A stretch of DNA of 64,000 nucleotides, taken from assembly GCA_963573385.1 (NCBI GenBank), contig CAUYLG010027055.1:92245-156244 (forward strand), written 5' to 3'. The position numbers and the translations under genes are program-made. The notes below the pieces were generated by a model that was not told where the DNA came from, ran no database searches, and worked only from the letters and a program-made list of their open reading frames with translations. Shown here piece by piece: positions 15,641-33,410 of this stretch; positions within the stretch are counted from its first letter, which is position 1; each line of letters begins with the position of its first letter. Source of the stretch: Cacajao melanocephalus (lineage: Eukaryota; Chordata; Mammalia; Primates; Pitheciidae).

Positions 15641-16579
15641 GCTTGATGCAGGAAGATTAAGCTGGTTTCAGTTACTCCATTGTGGCCAAAAAGGAAAGCC
15701 ATGCCTTTTATGCCAACTCTTTTATAAATTATTGAATTGAAAGGTTTAGAGTCAAGAACAAAATAATTTTATATAAAAATATTTAACAATATAGTTTTCA
15801 TTACTGCAAAAGTGTATTAATATTTACTATTGGCAACATTTTTACCAGTTCCTGTTAACAATGCCAAAATATTTTTAGAACTGTAAAGAATTAAACATTA
15901 ATTATATTTAATTTGACTACTTTATAAAGAATCAGAAGGATGAGTAGATATAACGTTACTCCAAATACCATTCCTTCAATAACATAGGGGCTTAAAACAT
16001 ATAAATAATTCTGTTAAGAACTAGAGGAAATTTTGCCTAAAATTCAATAAATATCTTTTCTAGAGATGTTAAAGTAATTCTAAGGCAACTACAACTTTAG
16101 GGAATAAGATCCTGAAGGAAAGAGAATTGGAGAGAAACAAGACCAACACTGAACTGTTTTTAGTCTTGGAGTATTTTAAAGCCAAGATTGTTTAAAAATA
16201 TTGAGCAAAATCTGATTGTGAAACTGAACATTTTTATTTAGCAGACTCACAGTCTTAAAAAACAAAAGTTACTATAAAAAGTCCACCAAAGAGATGTTTG
16301 TGCTAACATCCAAGTTGTTTAGTTGAAATTTCTACAGAATTATACTTAGAAATAGGAGCAGAACCAAGATTGACACTCAGCCTCTGGTCAACTAAGTTTC
16401 TTACTGGGATTTAGGTGATTTCCCCCTAATTTGGCTCTCCGGTGTAGCATTAGGTAAATTCTCTCTAAGGGCAGATGACGCTATCCAAAATCTCAATATT
16501 TTTTCACATCTAATTGTTGACATCTAATCAGAAATTTAAGAGGCCTTCCAAGAGAGATTACCACAAAAGAAAAAAAAGA
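15641..16579. other. Unassigned AT-rich DNA, probably decayed LINE sequence
   Basis: The part from about 16.1 kb reads like A-rich LINE sense sequence, but no landmark motif is clear enough to assign it. Confidence 0.35.
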
Positions 16580-18985
<2,406 letters not shown>

Positions 18986-20218
18986 TTATAATGTATTTAT
19001 AATGTATTATAAACATTCATTTTCTTTATTGAAAGAAAACCATAAAAATTCTAGAAGATAACATTGGAAAAACTCTTCTAGACATTGGTTTAGGCAAAGA
19101 TTTCATGACCAAGAAGTCAAAAGCAAATGCTACAGAAACAAAAATAAATAAATGAAACTAAAAAGCTTTTGCACAGCAAATGAAATAATCATCAGAGTAA
19201 ACAGACAATCCACAGAGAACAGGAGAAAATCTTCACAAACTATGCATCTAACAAATGACTAATATCCAGAATCTACAAGGAACTCAAATCAGCAAGAAAA
19301 AACAAACAAACAAACAAAAAACATAATCCCATCAAAAAGTGGGCAAAGGACATGAATAGACAATTCTCAAAAGAAGATATACAAACAGCCAACAAACTTA
19401 AGAAAAAATGCTCAACATCACTAATTATCAAAGAAATGCCAGTTAAAACAACAATGAGATACTACCTTACTCCTGCAAGAATGGCCATAATTTAAAAATA
19501 ATAAATGTGGGCATAGATGTGGTGAAAAGGGAACACTTTTACACTGCTGGTGAGAATGTAAACTGGTACAACATCTATGGAAAACAGTATGGAGATTCCT
19601 TAAAGAACTAAAGCTAGAACTGCTATTTGATCCAGCAATCCCACTCTGGCTATCTACCCAAAGGAAAATAAGTCATTATCTGAAAAAGACACTTGCACAC
19701 ACATGTTTATAGAAGCACAGTTCACAATTGCAAAAATATAGAACCAACCTAATCACCCATCAATTGATGAGTGCATAAAGAAAACGTGATATATATACAC
19801 CATGGAATACTACTCAGCCATAAACTAGAATGAAATGATTGCCTTTACAGCAAGTTAGGTGGAGTTGGAAGCCATCATTTTAAGTAAAATAACTTAGGAA
19901 TAGAAAGCCAAATCTTACTATTTTCTCACTTCTAAGTGGGAGATAAGCCATGAGGACAAAAAGGCATAAAAATGATATAATGGACTTTGGGGACTCAGAG
20001 GGAAGAGTTGGGGGGTATCAGGGACAGAAGACTACATATTGTGTACAGTGTACACTGCTCATGTGATGGGTGCACCAAAATCTCAGAAATCACTAAAGAA
20101 CTTATCCATGTAACCAAAAACCACCTGTTCTCCAAAAAACTACTAAAATTAAAAAATAAAAAGATTATCTAAATTACTGATAAAATTAGCCTTAATAAAA
20201 AAAAAAAAAAAAAAAAAA
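18986..20218 (+). mobile_element. L1PB/L1MA-like 3' end
   Basis: It carries the end of ORF2 (AAATGCTCAACATCACTAAT, GATCCAGCAATCCCACTCTG, CACCATGGAATACTACTCAGCC), then a 3' UTR and a homopolymeric A-tail ending at 20218. Divergence is higher than in the L1PA copies elsewhere in this window. The left edge is approximate. Confidence 0.85.
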
Positions 20219-20339
20219 GGAATGACTGGGACCTACTAGGTAATAACATTAAATGTAATATTTGTTAAATATTTTTTCAGTGCTTCTCTGCTATGCTGTT
20301 TATGAGCTTTCTATTAAAATGTTTCATAAATTTTACCAT

Positions 20340-20640
20340 TTTACAGTTAATTTTTAATTGACAATTTAAAAATGTATATACTTACAGTGTACAACATTTT
20401 GTTTTCATATATGTATACATTATGAAATGACTAAATCAAGCTATTTAATATATGCATTATTTCACATACTTTTTGTGTGGTAAGAACACAAAATGTATTG
20501 TCAGCAATTTTCAAGTATACAATATACTGTTATTAACTCTTGTCACGATTATGTATAATAGATCTCGTATAGATCTCTTAAAGATAATTTTACTATATTG
20601 GGACTCCTAAACCTGATGATAAAGTCTTTATAGTAATGCC
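20340..20640 (-). mobile_element. Old L1 (L1MA/MB/MC-type) 3' UTR fragment
   Basis: The + strand shows GTGTACAACATTTTGTTTTC, TATACATTATGAAATGACTAAATC and AACACAAAATGTATTGTCAG. These are the reverse of an old L1 3' UTR. Confidence 0.7.
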
Positions 20641-21013
20641 ATGTGATTAAGGTAGGTTTTCATTTTAAAAATAAGCAAAGATCTTGATATGTGTAATTAG
20701 CTTTGCCTAAGTAAATTTATTCATATTAAATTTTAATTTTGTCAATGGAACAGTATTATCTCAAGATCCAGGATTAAAGATCTTCCCGAAAATTTAGTGA
20801 TATAATTTCTAGGTTTGCACCTAAAGTGAAATACTTTAAAGAAGACTATAGTCTCTTTGAAATTCCTGTTATTGCTTCAAATAAATGGTGACTGAGAATG
20901 TCTAAATACTTTTCTCAAATTATCTGTTTTTCTCTGATATGACACACTCTTGATCAGATGAGAGGGCTTGTAAAATTTTTAAGTACCCAGGCAGCCTATT
21001 CAGTTTGAATGCA
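20641..21013. other. Unassigned AT-rich DNA
   Basis: No feature was recognised. Confidence 0.5.
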
Positions 21014-21026
21014 ATGTTATTCTTTT

Positions 21027-22126
21027 TATTTTATTTATTTATTTATTGTACTTTAGGTTCTGGGGTACATGTGCAAATCACGCAGGGTCCTTGCATAGGT
21101 ACACAAATGGCAATGTGGTTTGCTGCCTCCATCACCCTGTCACCTATATCTGGCATTTCTCCCCATGTTATCCATCCCCAACCTCCCTATCCCCCTGCTG
21201 TCCCTCCCTTGGCCCCCCTAACAGACCCCAGTGTGCGATGCTCCCCTCCCTGTGTCCATGTGTTCTCATTGTTCAACACCCGCCTATGAGTGAGAACTTG
21301 TGGTGTTTGATTTTTCTGTTCTTGTGTCAGTTTGCTGAGATTGATGGTTTCCAGGTTCATCCATGTCCCTACAAAGGGCACAAACTCATCACTTTTTATG
21401 GCTGCATAGTATTCCATGGTGTATATGTACCACATTTTCCTTTTCCAGTCTATTGTCGATGGGCATTTGGCTTGATTTCAGGTCTTTGCTATTGTAAACA
21501 GTGCCACTATGAACATACATGTGAATGTGTCTTTATAATAGAATGATTCATAATCCCTTGGTATATACCCAGTAATGGGATTGCTGGGTCAAATGGAATT
21601 TCTATTTCTAGGTCCTTGAGGAAGCGCCACACTGTCTTCCACAATGGTTGAACTAGTTTACACTCCCACCAACAGTTTTAAAGTGTTCCTGTTTCTCCAC
21701 ATCCTCTCCACCATCTGTTGTCTCCAGATTTTTTAATGATCGCCATTCTAACTGGCATGAAGTGGTATCTCAATGCGGTTTTGATTTGCATTTCTCTAAT
21801 AATCAGTGATGATGAGCATTTTTTCATATGTTTGTTGGCCTCATATATGTCTTTTGAAAAGTATCTGTTCATTTCCTTCACCCACTTTTGGATGGGTTTG
21901 TTTGTTTGTTTGTTTTTTCTTGCAAATCTGTTTTAATTCTTTGTAGATTCTGGATATTAGCCCTTTTTCAGATGGGTATTGTAAAAATTTTTTCCCATTC
22001 TGTTGGTTGTCGATTCACTCTAATCATTGTTTCTTTGGCTATATAGAAGCTCTGGAGTTTAATTAGATCCCATTTGTTTATTTTGGCTCTTGTTGCCAGT
22101 GCTTTTGGTGTTTTAGTCATGATGTG
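21027..22126 (-). mobile_element. L1PA-like 3' end, 1.1 kb, minus strand, with target-site duplication
   Basis: The + strand begins with the reversed A-tail (TTTA repeats) and GGTTCTGGGGTACATGTGC, then runs back through the 3' UTR into ORF2. ATGTTATTCTTTT flanks it at 21014-21026 and 22127-22139, a perfect 13-bp duplication, so both insertion ends are intact. The 5' end is truncated within ORF2. Frames are broken; the 166-residue open frame at 21046-21546 is antisense to the L1. Confidence 0.95.
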
Positions 22127-22139
22127 ATGTTATTCTTTT

Positions 22140-22514
22140 AGAATTTAGCACAATCTTTTAGATGTGAGCAGCTGAAATCTTCTCATATTATTCATTCTTA
22201 AATCTGCATTACTAATGTTAATGTTAATATTTTGGTGTTCTCTATTACTAACAAAGCTAATCTAATTTGATCATTCACTATTGTTGGATTCTTTTGATTG
22301 ATATCAATAGTTTTAAAGAGTAAAAGGTAGGTGAGGGCATGGCTCCCCTTCCTTACAGCTGCTAATAGTAAATTCAAATTTATCAGGTCAAGGACATTAG
22401 AAAAAATAACTAAGAGTTAAGAAAATGTTCTAGAGGTTTAGTCAAGAAAATATCTTAGAAATAGGAGGTCATTTATTTTATTACTCTTCAAAAACAACAA
22501 GACTTGTCATTTGA
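22140..22514. other. Unassigned AT-rich DNA between two L1 insertions
   Basis: No feature was recognised. Confidence 0.5.
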
Positions 22515-22523
22515 AAACCATGA

Positions 22524-22673
22524 TGCGCCTTTCTTGAAGATTCTTGATAGTAGTCCTTTGTCAGATGTATACATGGAAAAAATTTTCTCCCAATTTATAG
22601 GTTGCCTGTTCACTGTGATGATAGTTTCTTTTACTTTTCCAAAGCTCTTTAGTTTAATTAGACCTCATTTATC

Positions 22674-22708
<35 letters not shown>

Positions 22709-24008
22709 CAATTGCTTTTGGTGATTTCATCATGAAATTTTTACCTGTGCCTATGTCCTGAATAGTATTGCTTAGGTTTTCTTCTACAGTTTTTATAGTT
22801 TTGGATTTTACATTTAAGTCTTTAATCCATCTTGAGTTAATTTTTGTATACAGTGTGAGGAAGGGGTCCAGTTGTAGTTTTCTGCATATGGCTAGCCAGT
22901 TCTCCTAGCACCATTTGATAAATATGGAATCCTCTTCCCATTGCTTGTTTTTGTTGGGTTTGTTGAAGAGCAGATGGTTGTAGATGTGCAGTCCTATTTC
23001 TGAATTCCCTATTCTGTTCCATTGGCCTATATTTCTGCTTTTGTACCAGTATCATACTGTTTTGATTATTGTAGCATTGTAGTGTAGTCTGAAGTCCAGT
23101 AGCATGATGCCTCCAGCTTTGTTCTTTAGAACTTAAACAAATTTACAAGAAAAAATAACAATAAAAAAATTAAAAAGTAGCAAAGAACATAAACAGATAC
23201 TTCTCAAAAGTAGGCATTCATGTGGTAAACAAACATATAAAAAAAAAAGCTCAACATCACTGATCATTAGAGAAATGCAAATGAAAACCACAGTGAGATA
23301 CCATCTCATGCCAGTCTGAATGGTAATTATTAAAAAGTCAAGAAACAACAGATGCCGGTGAAGCTGTGGAGAAATAGAAACACTTTTACACTGTTAGTGG
23401 GAATGTAAATTAGTTCAACCATTGTGGAAGACAGTGTGATGATTCCTCAAGATCTAGAACCAGAAATACCAGTTGATCCAGGAATCTCATTACTGGGTAG
23501 ATACCCAAAGAAATATAAATCATTCTATTACAAAGATACATGCACACATATGTTCACTGCAGCACTATTCACAATAGCAAAAACATGGAATCAACCCAAA
23601 TGCCCATCAATGATAGACTGGATTTAAAAAAAAAAGTGGTACATATACACCATGGAATACTATGCAGTCATAAAATGGAACCAGATCATGTCCTTTGCAG
23701 GCACATGGATGGAGCTAGAAGCCATTATCCTCAGCAAACTAACACAGGAACAGAAAACCAAACACTGCATGTTCTCACTTAGAAAAGGGAGCTGAACAAT
23801 GAGAACACTTGGACACAGGGAGGGGAACAACATACACTGGGGCTTGTCGAGCATTAGGAAAAATAGCTATTGCATGCTGGGCTTAAGAGGTTGGTTGATA
23901 GGTGCAGCAAACCACCATGGCATGTGTTTACCTATGCAACATCCCTGCACATCCTGCACATGTACCCCAGAACTTAAAAATTAAAATTAAAATTAAAAAA
24001 AAGAAAAT
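22524..24008 (+). mobile_element. L1 (L1PA/PB-like) with 5' inversion (twin priming)
   Basis: The left part (22524-23127) is ORF2 in minus orientation. The right part (about 23128 to 24000) is ORF2 end plus 3' UTR in plus orientation, ending in an AAATTA-rich tail. In L1 order, the left segment ends where the right one begins (the ACAAATTTACAAG point), so the two are adjacent parts of one element with the 5' piece flipped. AAACCATGA flanks the whole at 22515-22523 and 24009-24017. Confidence 0.85.
22678..22704 (+). repeat. Homopolymer of 27 T
   Basis: An uninterrupted T-run inside the inverted ORF2 segment. Ordinary L1 has a short mixed T-rich stretch here. It is likely an expansion of that stretch. 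Confidence 0.9.
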
Positions 24009-24017
24009 AAACCATGA

Positions 24018-25065
24018 AGTTAAAAAAGTAATCTTGACCCAATTCTCCCTCTAAAATAACAGGACAATTATTTTCCACACTAAAAGTAGGCAGGATAAAA
24101 GTATTTGATATATTTGATAGTCTGACATAAAGTTACCAAAGGAAAAATGAAATTAAGAACAGAATAACACCCCTACAGTTCATGAAAGAATGCCAGAAAG
24201 GCATTGCGATACAACAAATTAAAATAATAATTTAACGTTTTATAATACAATAAAATAAAATTTAAAATAGAAACAGTAAAAAACAAAAATAAATATCAGA
24301 AAAACTTATAAATCAATTGATAAGATTACACAATTTTAAAATAGAAGTGTTAAAACTCAATAAAACAATAAAATACTATGTCAAAAATTATAATAAATAT
24401 AAAGACAACTCTAGAACAACTTGGGAGTGTATAAATTTAATACATGAATTAAGAGAAACAAAAATGAAAAGTAGTACAATGTTAAACATTAAAGGAAGTG
24501 AAAAAGGAAATAAAAGTATTAAAAAGAAGTGAGAGTTTTGGTAGATAGGAAAAATTATACAACATACTTACAAAAACCTTTAAGAAAAAAGCAGAAATGA
24601 ATGAAATATAACAAATATGAATAGTAATATTACAAGAAAAGTTTACTAAAAAAAAAAATGAAGTGGAAACTATACAGGGTCATGTCACTATATGCCTGAA
24701 AAAATGTCAACTGAGAGTGAAAAACCCTGAGACAATTTATAGTAAAAAACTTAGATTTTGAAAATGTCTCTAAAGTATCCAAGTTAAAAAAAATCAATTT
24801 ATTTTCAGTGACAGTAAATCAAATCGTCATCAGAGGTTTTGCTAGGAAATTTATGCTTGAAGAGAATGGAATACACATAGTAGATAAGAAAAGAAAAGAT
24901 TTGTCATACAATTTTTTATAAAGGCAAAATTATCTTAAAACATAACAATTGTACTTAAATATGAACACTGTCTCAGGATAGTGTTCTTATGGGTCCTTTC
25001 TTTGTAATTTGCTAAAGAAATTCAGACAAGGAAAAGACTGGTAAGAATTCAACATAAGAAGTAAT
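24018..25065. other. Unassigned A-rich DNA, possibly decayed LINE sequence
   Basis: Strongly A-rich on the + strand with many short A-runs, as in old LINE sense strands. No family landmark is clear. Confidence 0.35.
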
Positions 25066-25168
25066 GGGGAAGGCAGGTTGGCTCATGCCTGTAATTCCAA
25101 CACTTTGCACTTTGGGAGGCTGATGGGGGCAGATCACTTGAGGTCAGGAGTTCGAGACCAGTCTGGCC
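25066..25168 (+). mobile_element. Alu fragment, left-arm only
   Basis: Starts at the Alu head (GGTTGGCTCATGCCTGTAAT) and stops at GACCAGTCTGGCC, with no right arm or A-tail. L1 5' UTR/ORF1 sequence follows at once in the opposite orientation. Confidence 0.85.
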
Positions 25169-27780
<2,612 letters not shown>

Positions 27781-30390
27781 TAAATTCATTTTAATACTAT
27801 ACAACATTGAGTTGGGTTGTTTATATTTGAAGAAATCAAAAATACACAAACAAAGACACACACACACACACATATACACAAACACTATAGTTATGTTTAA
27901 TTAAGATTAAAAGACTTGAATCAGAGATATTTCAACTGTTATTATTTCTGACTATCAGTATAAGAGTTTCTTAATTTGCATGGTATATATTATACATTTT
28001 TCTCCACTGAAATGGTGTTCAAGATGTGGTTTGGAGGGAAATATTGTTCAAGTACCCTCAACTTACATCAATAAAGTTTAAGATCCTACACAAATCAGAA
28101 GGTGACCCTTCAGAATGATGCCCTGGACCTGTATGTATCCCCATCCTGTCCTGTGTTTTTCCGATAAGAATCGTCTCACATAGTCAATTTAAAACATAAA
28201 CTAAAATCTGCCTCCAGTATACTGTTACAATAATCTCAAATAAACCTTCTATGCAAGGTGCTTTTTAGAATGGTAAAATGACAGAGCTGAGGCTTTTTCA
28301 AAAGTATAGGCCATTTGAGTTGTACTCTTACTAATGTGTTTGTGTGTGTCAAAATATTCTGGATTTGCTTCCTGTTAGTAGCAGGTTTAAGTAGAAGGGA
28401 AGATGGAAGACTTTTATCCTCACTTGACTATAATTATTAAATTTTTTATCTATGACAAAAGAAAGTAATAATAGGTATTATTACAAAAGTTGTTTTAGCT
28501 CAGTTTACAATATTCTTAAACCACAAATATCATTTATTTCCTTTGTTATCTCCCTTCATCTTTAAATGTCCTACATTTTTCAACACTTTGTGCCAAGTAA
28601 ACATCCTGAAGCCTTGCCTTAGTATTATAGCAACAGATTTTATTTTTAGTTAGAAAAAATGTATTAATATGATCCAGTGATGGCTTATTGTATTTGTCAA
28701 AACACAGATTTACTTCCCTAATTGTTTCAGAGATATATAACTGATATAAAATCTAGAAATAAATAGGCTAATGAAAATGCTAATTCTTCGTATTATCCAT
28801 GAAATTTATTTCAGTTTCTTATTTGAAAACTATCAGTACCTGAGAAAACTATGCAGCACAAAGTAGGACTATATCATATATTGTTAAATGTAATGAAAAA
28901 CATGTAAAGTAGACTTCTTCATTACCTGTGGTTGTTATAGTAAGTGAAGTATATTAAATGGAAATTAAATCTATAGTTGGAAAAAACCCACCACAGATAT
29001 CTATGCAACATATATATCTAAAATCTAGCCTATTTATTAACCTTTATTAACCTCTGTGGTAGAATAAAAATGCTAAACCTTAAGCAAGAGCCAGTTATAT
29101 TATATATCAGTATTCTGTTTTAGAAAAAGCTTATTCCATCTTTTAACTTAAATATGAAGGATGTGACTAACTCAGTCCCACAGTTCAAATTTTGTGCTTT
29201 AAATAAGCAAAGTACTTGTAAGTCAATGTCATGAGCACATTTGGAACATTTTGCCAGTGTGGTAAAGTCAACTCAGTTTGCAGAAGTTTAATCCTGATAG
29301 TAATTTCATTATCCCCTGGAAAACGAATCATACTTCTGGGAATCACATATCATTCTCAGCTGATGTTGAGTGGCTAATAGGGTTGTGTATCATTTTTTCA
29401 GACTGAATAAATTTTTTCTTCTTAATTAATCATCTTAATGAATGCCCAGTTCTCTTCACCTTCAGTTCTGAATATGAATCAATTTCAAACACAAGCTTAA
29501 TGAGAATGAGACCAAGGAAAATTTTGCCTTGTGAAAAAAGTGATGTGCAAAGGGTCAAAATACTCAATCAGCACTGTCTTCATTAGAATCATTTGAATAA
29601 ATGAAAACTAAATACTTTTTAGAGTAAAAGAAGTATATTATTTCATCCATGTAGTCTGTTGTGCTTTTGTGAATTCTAATTATTAACATTATTAATAGCT
29701 TTACTCATATGTAGAGAAAACTATTGCTATTTCTCTTAGATTGCTTTCTGATGTGTGACACTTATTTACAAGAACACTGATATTTGTGGTAAAATTTATG
29801 GCCATATTTCTATTTGTATTTCTTTGAAAACCCACAAAATTAATTACCTTTGTGCCTTTATTAATCAAATTCATCAATCACATGATTTGATCAAGAGACA
29901 TGCCTAGTCATCTTTCTTACTCCAATCCAAAAAGTAGTTAAGACAATAACTATTGGAAATAATTTAGAATTTTAATGATATTACCTAAATATTGGATTTT
30001 AATTCACATTATTGATGATGTAATATAATAATTTTCAGTCTTCTTGAAGGTAAGTCTGAAAGATTCTATTTGCCACTTTGGTGATGAAGCTAAGGCTTCA
30101 ACTGATTACAGCTTTTGCAAATGATCATGTGATTTATTAATGACAATGTTAAGATATAACAATTGTTTGACTTCTTATATATGTCATTATCAATCACAAA
30201 TACTAGCTTAAACTTGATGCATTTTAGTTTGGCAACCAACTTAAAACAAGTATAAGTAAACCTACTAAAAACTGTCACTACTGGGCACCCACTAAGGCCA
30301 AATACTCTTCAAGAGTCATACATCAAATCAATAATCATTCACATTGTTTTTATAATCACATTTTACAATCACTGTATCTACTATTGTTCT
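27781..30390. other. Unassigned AT-rich DNA with a short CA repeat
   Basis: No gene was recognised. A CA dinucleotide run of about eight units lies near 27858-27873. Open frames are short and stop-rich. Confidence 0.5.
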
Positions 30391-30399
30391 AAATATTTG

Positions 30400-30575
30400 A
30401 CTCAAAATTCTCACTTAAACTTGACAGTGATATTATAATGAAAGTAAAAATATGGCCCCCATTTTGAAAATGAGAACACCAAAATTTAGAAAACTTATGA
30501 TTTGTCCACATTTATATGACTAAGAAATTGTAAGGCTGCGACATTCACTGGGCTCTAGGCTCTATAACATGTGTT
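30400..30575 (-). mobile_element. MIR element
   Basis: The + strand shows the reversed MIR core: GGCCCCCATTTTGAAAATGAG, then AAAACTTATGATTTGTCCAC, then TGTAAGGCTG. It is diverged but the order is correct. Confidence 0.6.
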
Positions 30576-30659
30576 TATAATACTGCTGCTATTGATGATG
30601 GTGTCATAATCGACTGGGTGAGTGTAACGACCGTGAGAAAATGATGTCAATGATATTGA

Positions 30660-30680
30660 AAATGATGATGATGATGATTA
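30660..30680 (+). repeat. Short ATG trinucleotide repeat
   Basis: About five GATGAT-type units at 30661-30678. Confidence 0.8.
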
Positions 30681-30744
30681 GGAGGCTATTGAATAGTACT
30701 GTTTAGATATAGTTTGGCTTTAGTAGTACACTGTTTACATTTGA

Positions 30745-30865
30745 ACATGAACTTTGCTAGTTGCCTCCTTTCTGAGCATCATGAAATTACTTAAGCTTTT
30801 ATCTCCTTATCTGAAAAATGGGCAAAATGACAGTATTATCTCATAGGGAGGTTGTTAACAGGGTT
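30745..30865 (+). mobile_element. MIR element
   Basis: CTCCTTATCTGAAAAATGGG followed by ATCTCATAGGGAGGTTGTTA matches the MIR core and 3' half in order. It lies near an oppositely oriented MIR. Confidence 0.65.
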
Positions 30866-32755
30866 TGCATAGGTTACTCCGTGTAATCCTTACCACCTCG
30901 CATTGAGGCAATTTTTTCAGATGGTTGGAAAACTAAATCGGCAAATTTAGATAATAAATCTGCCGATGCTTTTATACAAGTATGTGCATAAATTTGAATT
31001 CTTATCCAGGTTTCTTTGATACAAAGTTCATGTTTTTTCCATTATGCAATATAGTTTTTCTAACAGCATATTTAATAAAGCACAATATATCTGATGATAT
31101 ATTTGCAGAATCTTTGAATGAAATTTGAATGCTGATCATTTTTAGCCAACTATAGAAATACAGAAATTACTCTGCTAGAAAGCAACATGTAACCAATTCA
31201 ACTGATACCAATGAGTTTTTAGAAATTATACACAAAAGCCTTTTCATAAAATGGTTGATTTTTCCCAATAGACACATCTGGCTATCTCATAGCCTTTTTA
31301 AATAGAGAAATAAAATTTTCAGAAATATGGATTTACAAAGCATGGTGGTCATGAACTCTTCTCCATATTTCAAAACTGGGCAGCCAGACACAAAGTTCCT
31401 CTGGGCTGCTGGCCCAGTGAATCATGTCACAAATATAGTAATGGTTGAATATGCTGAGTGCCAAACTAAACTCCTAATGTTCTGTTTCAATCCAGCAGAT
31501 TCTATTGTGGCTGATTTTGGAATAAGGGCAGGTTGGCTTACTGCCATATTTTTCACTCAACCCTGCACTGAAGGCAAAGAGCCAGAATTTGAGAGAAATC
31601 TGTGGAGATTTTAATTTTTTTCTCCTATATAATTACATAGTATATTAATTGAACTCCACTGATAGTTGGAAAACTATTCAGAAAGGGATCCTGCTGCTGC
31701 TTATGTGCAGACAGGATGGAAACGATTTTACATTTGGAATAATTACTTTATGGTCAGTTGAATTAATAGTCTGTGGGAAATATGAGTGAGGAGGCAATTG
31801 GTTCACCAAATTTAAGTAGGAGAAAACAAGATTAAAGGCAATAACAGTTAATTAATCTCAAAATATTTTATAATAAGACCAGAAATTCCAAATACCAATG
31901 ATAGTTAAAAGATTATCTACTCACAGTCTTCAGGACTAAATTTAAGGATAGCATCTAAGTTCAAGTAGATGTATTGATAGTCATTGGCATAATTAAACAG
32001 AAGAGAAACTTGAAGACAAAATGCAAATACCTGCATTGCCATCATGGGCATAATTCATTCTGAATCAGTGTATATTGTTGTCATTCTCATATAAAAGAAA
32101 TATTTAGTCAACAGTCACATCTCCCAGTATCTGGTTTGCTATTGACTCCAATTTTGGTAATCATAATGCATGAAAAAATAATTGGTGCCACCACACAAGA
32201 AAAAGTTTAATTATTATCATGTCTTATCAATCATTTTTAATCTACCTCAATTTTTATCTTAAACTATATAAAATTATCTTTTACAAATGTAATGATGTCT
32301 TAAACAAATTAGCCAATATTTCTCTAACAACCACAGCTCTATTTGCCTGATAAGAATTAGATTATTTCAGAAGTGATTTTAAAGATGATGCAAAAAATGA
32401 TAGAGAGGAAAAATAAAATTTACCATCAGTTAGATGATTCTAGTACTCAAGAAAATATTACTATGATTCTGTATCCTTAATGGTTATTTATATTGTTCAC
32501 GAGATTAATTGATGTCCTCAGACAATTCCAGAAATTCACTTGAATCTAGCTCTTAGTTCTTTTGAAGGATTTAATAATTTAGAAAACAGAAGTAGAAAAA
32601 AATATTGTATCAAAGAGATTTGAATTTAGGGATGTAAATAATTACTATGTGAAGTAATGCATATGTTGGTTGGCTCAATTTGGTGATTACACAATGGATA
32701 CATGTTTCAGGAAAAAATGTACATGATAAATGTATGAAATTTTTGTCCATTAAAA
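30866..32755. other. Unassigned DNA with one small open frame
   Basis: Mostly AT-rich. A 95-codon ATG-to-stop frame lies at 31327-31614 (+) in a locally GC-richer patch. It encodes no recognisable domain, signal peptide or repeat, no splice or promoter signal is evident, and it is not called a gene. Confidence 0.4.
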
Positions 32756-33410
32756 GCATTACATATATATTTATATGCATGCATACACACACACATATAT
32801 CTACATATACATACATACAGCAACAATTATATATACCTATATATAAGCATATATATACACTTACATATTAACATAATACATAAGCTATATATATATATAT
32901 AAAGGTATTATGTAATCATATAATTATATAATTTATAAATATAATAACATAATTACATATTATATGGTTTATAAATATAAATATAAATTATGGAATATAT
33001 AAGCTATATATACAAAAGCATTATATGCCTTATAAGTTATACCTTATAATACCTTTCTACTTTATATACCTTTATATAACTTTATATATATCTTCTATAT
33101 ACATTGTACATATATACTATAATTACATTATATATTTATATATACCTTATATAGTTAATATAATAGTAAGATTAAAATATAATATTAAATATATAATTAG
33201 AATACTATAATACGGTATTATATAATTAATATAATAATATAAGGTATATATATACGTGTGTTACATGATATATAAATATAGGTATCTATAGAAAAAAGTC
33301 AGCAATTAATGTAAAAGAACTTATATAATAGTCTTAACATATAGGGAAGACACTTGTGTTGACAACATACAATAATATGTAAGTAAAGGCATATATATAT
33401 ATACCTCTTA
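32756..33410. repeat. TA-rich low-complexity island
   Basis: About 650 bases almost entirely of A and T, with CA/TA alternation at the left (about 32780-32820). Short palindromes such as ATAATAC-G-GTATTAT occur near 33209-33223. It contains no gene. Confidence 0.85.

Noticed and set aside
21046..21546. 166-codon open frame
   Set aside because: It is antisense to a minus-strand L1 3' UTR and ORF2 end, so it is a shadow of repeat sequence.
30400..30865. tRNA-like signal
   Set aside because: The two opposed stretches are MIR elements, which are tRNA-derived. No intact cloverleaf or A and B boxes were seen.
32756..33410. Replication origin or CRISPR-like array
   Set aside because: The repeats are irregular TA runs without constant repeat and spacer lengths, and the genome is a vertebrate's.
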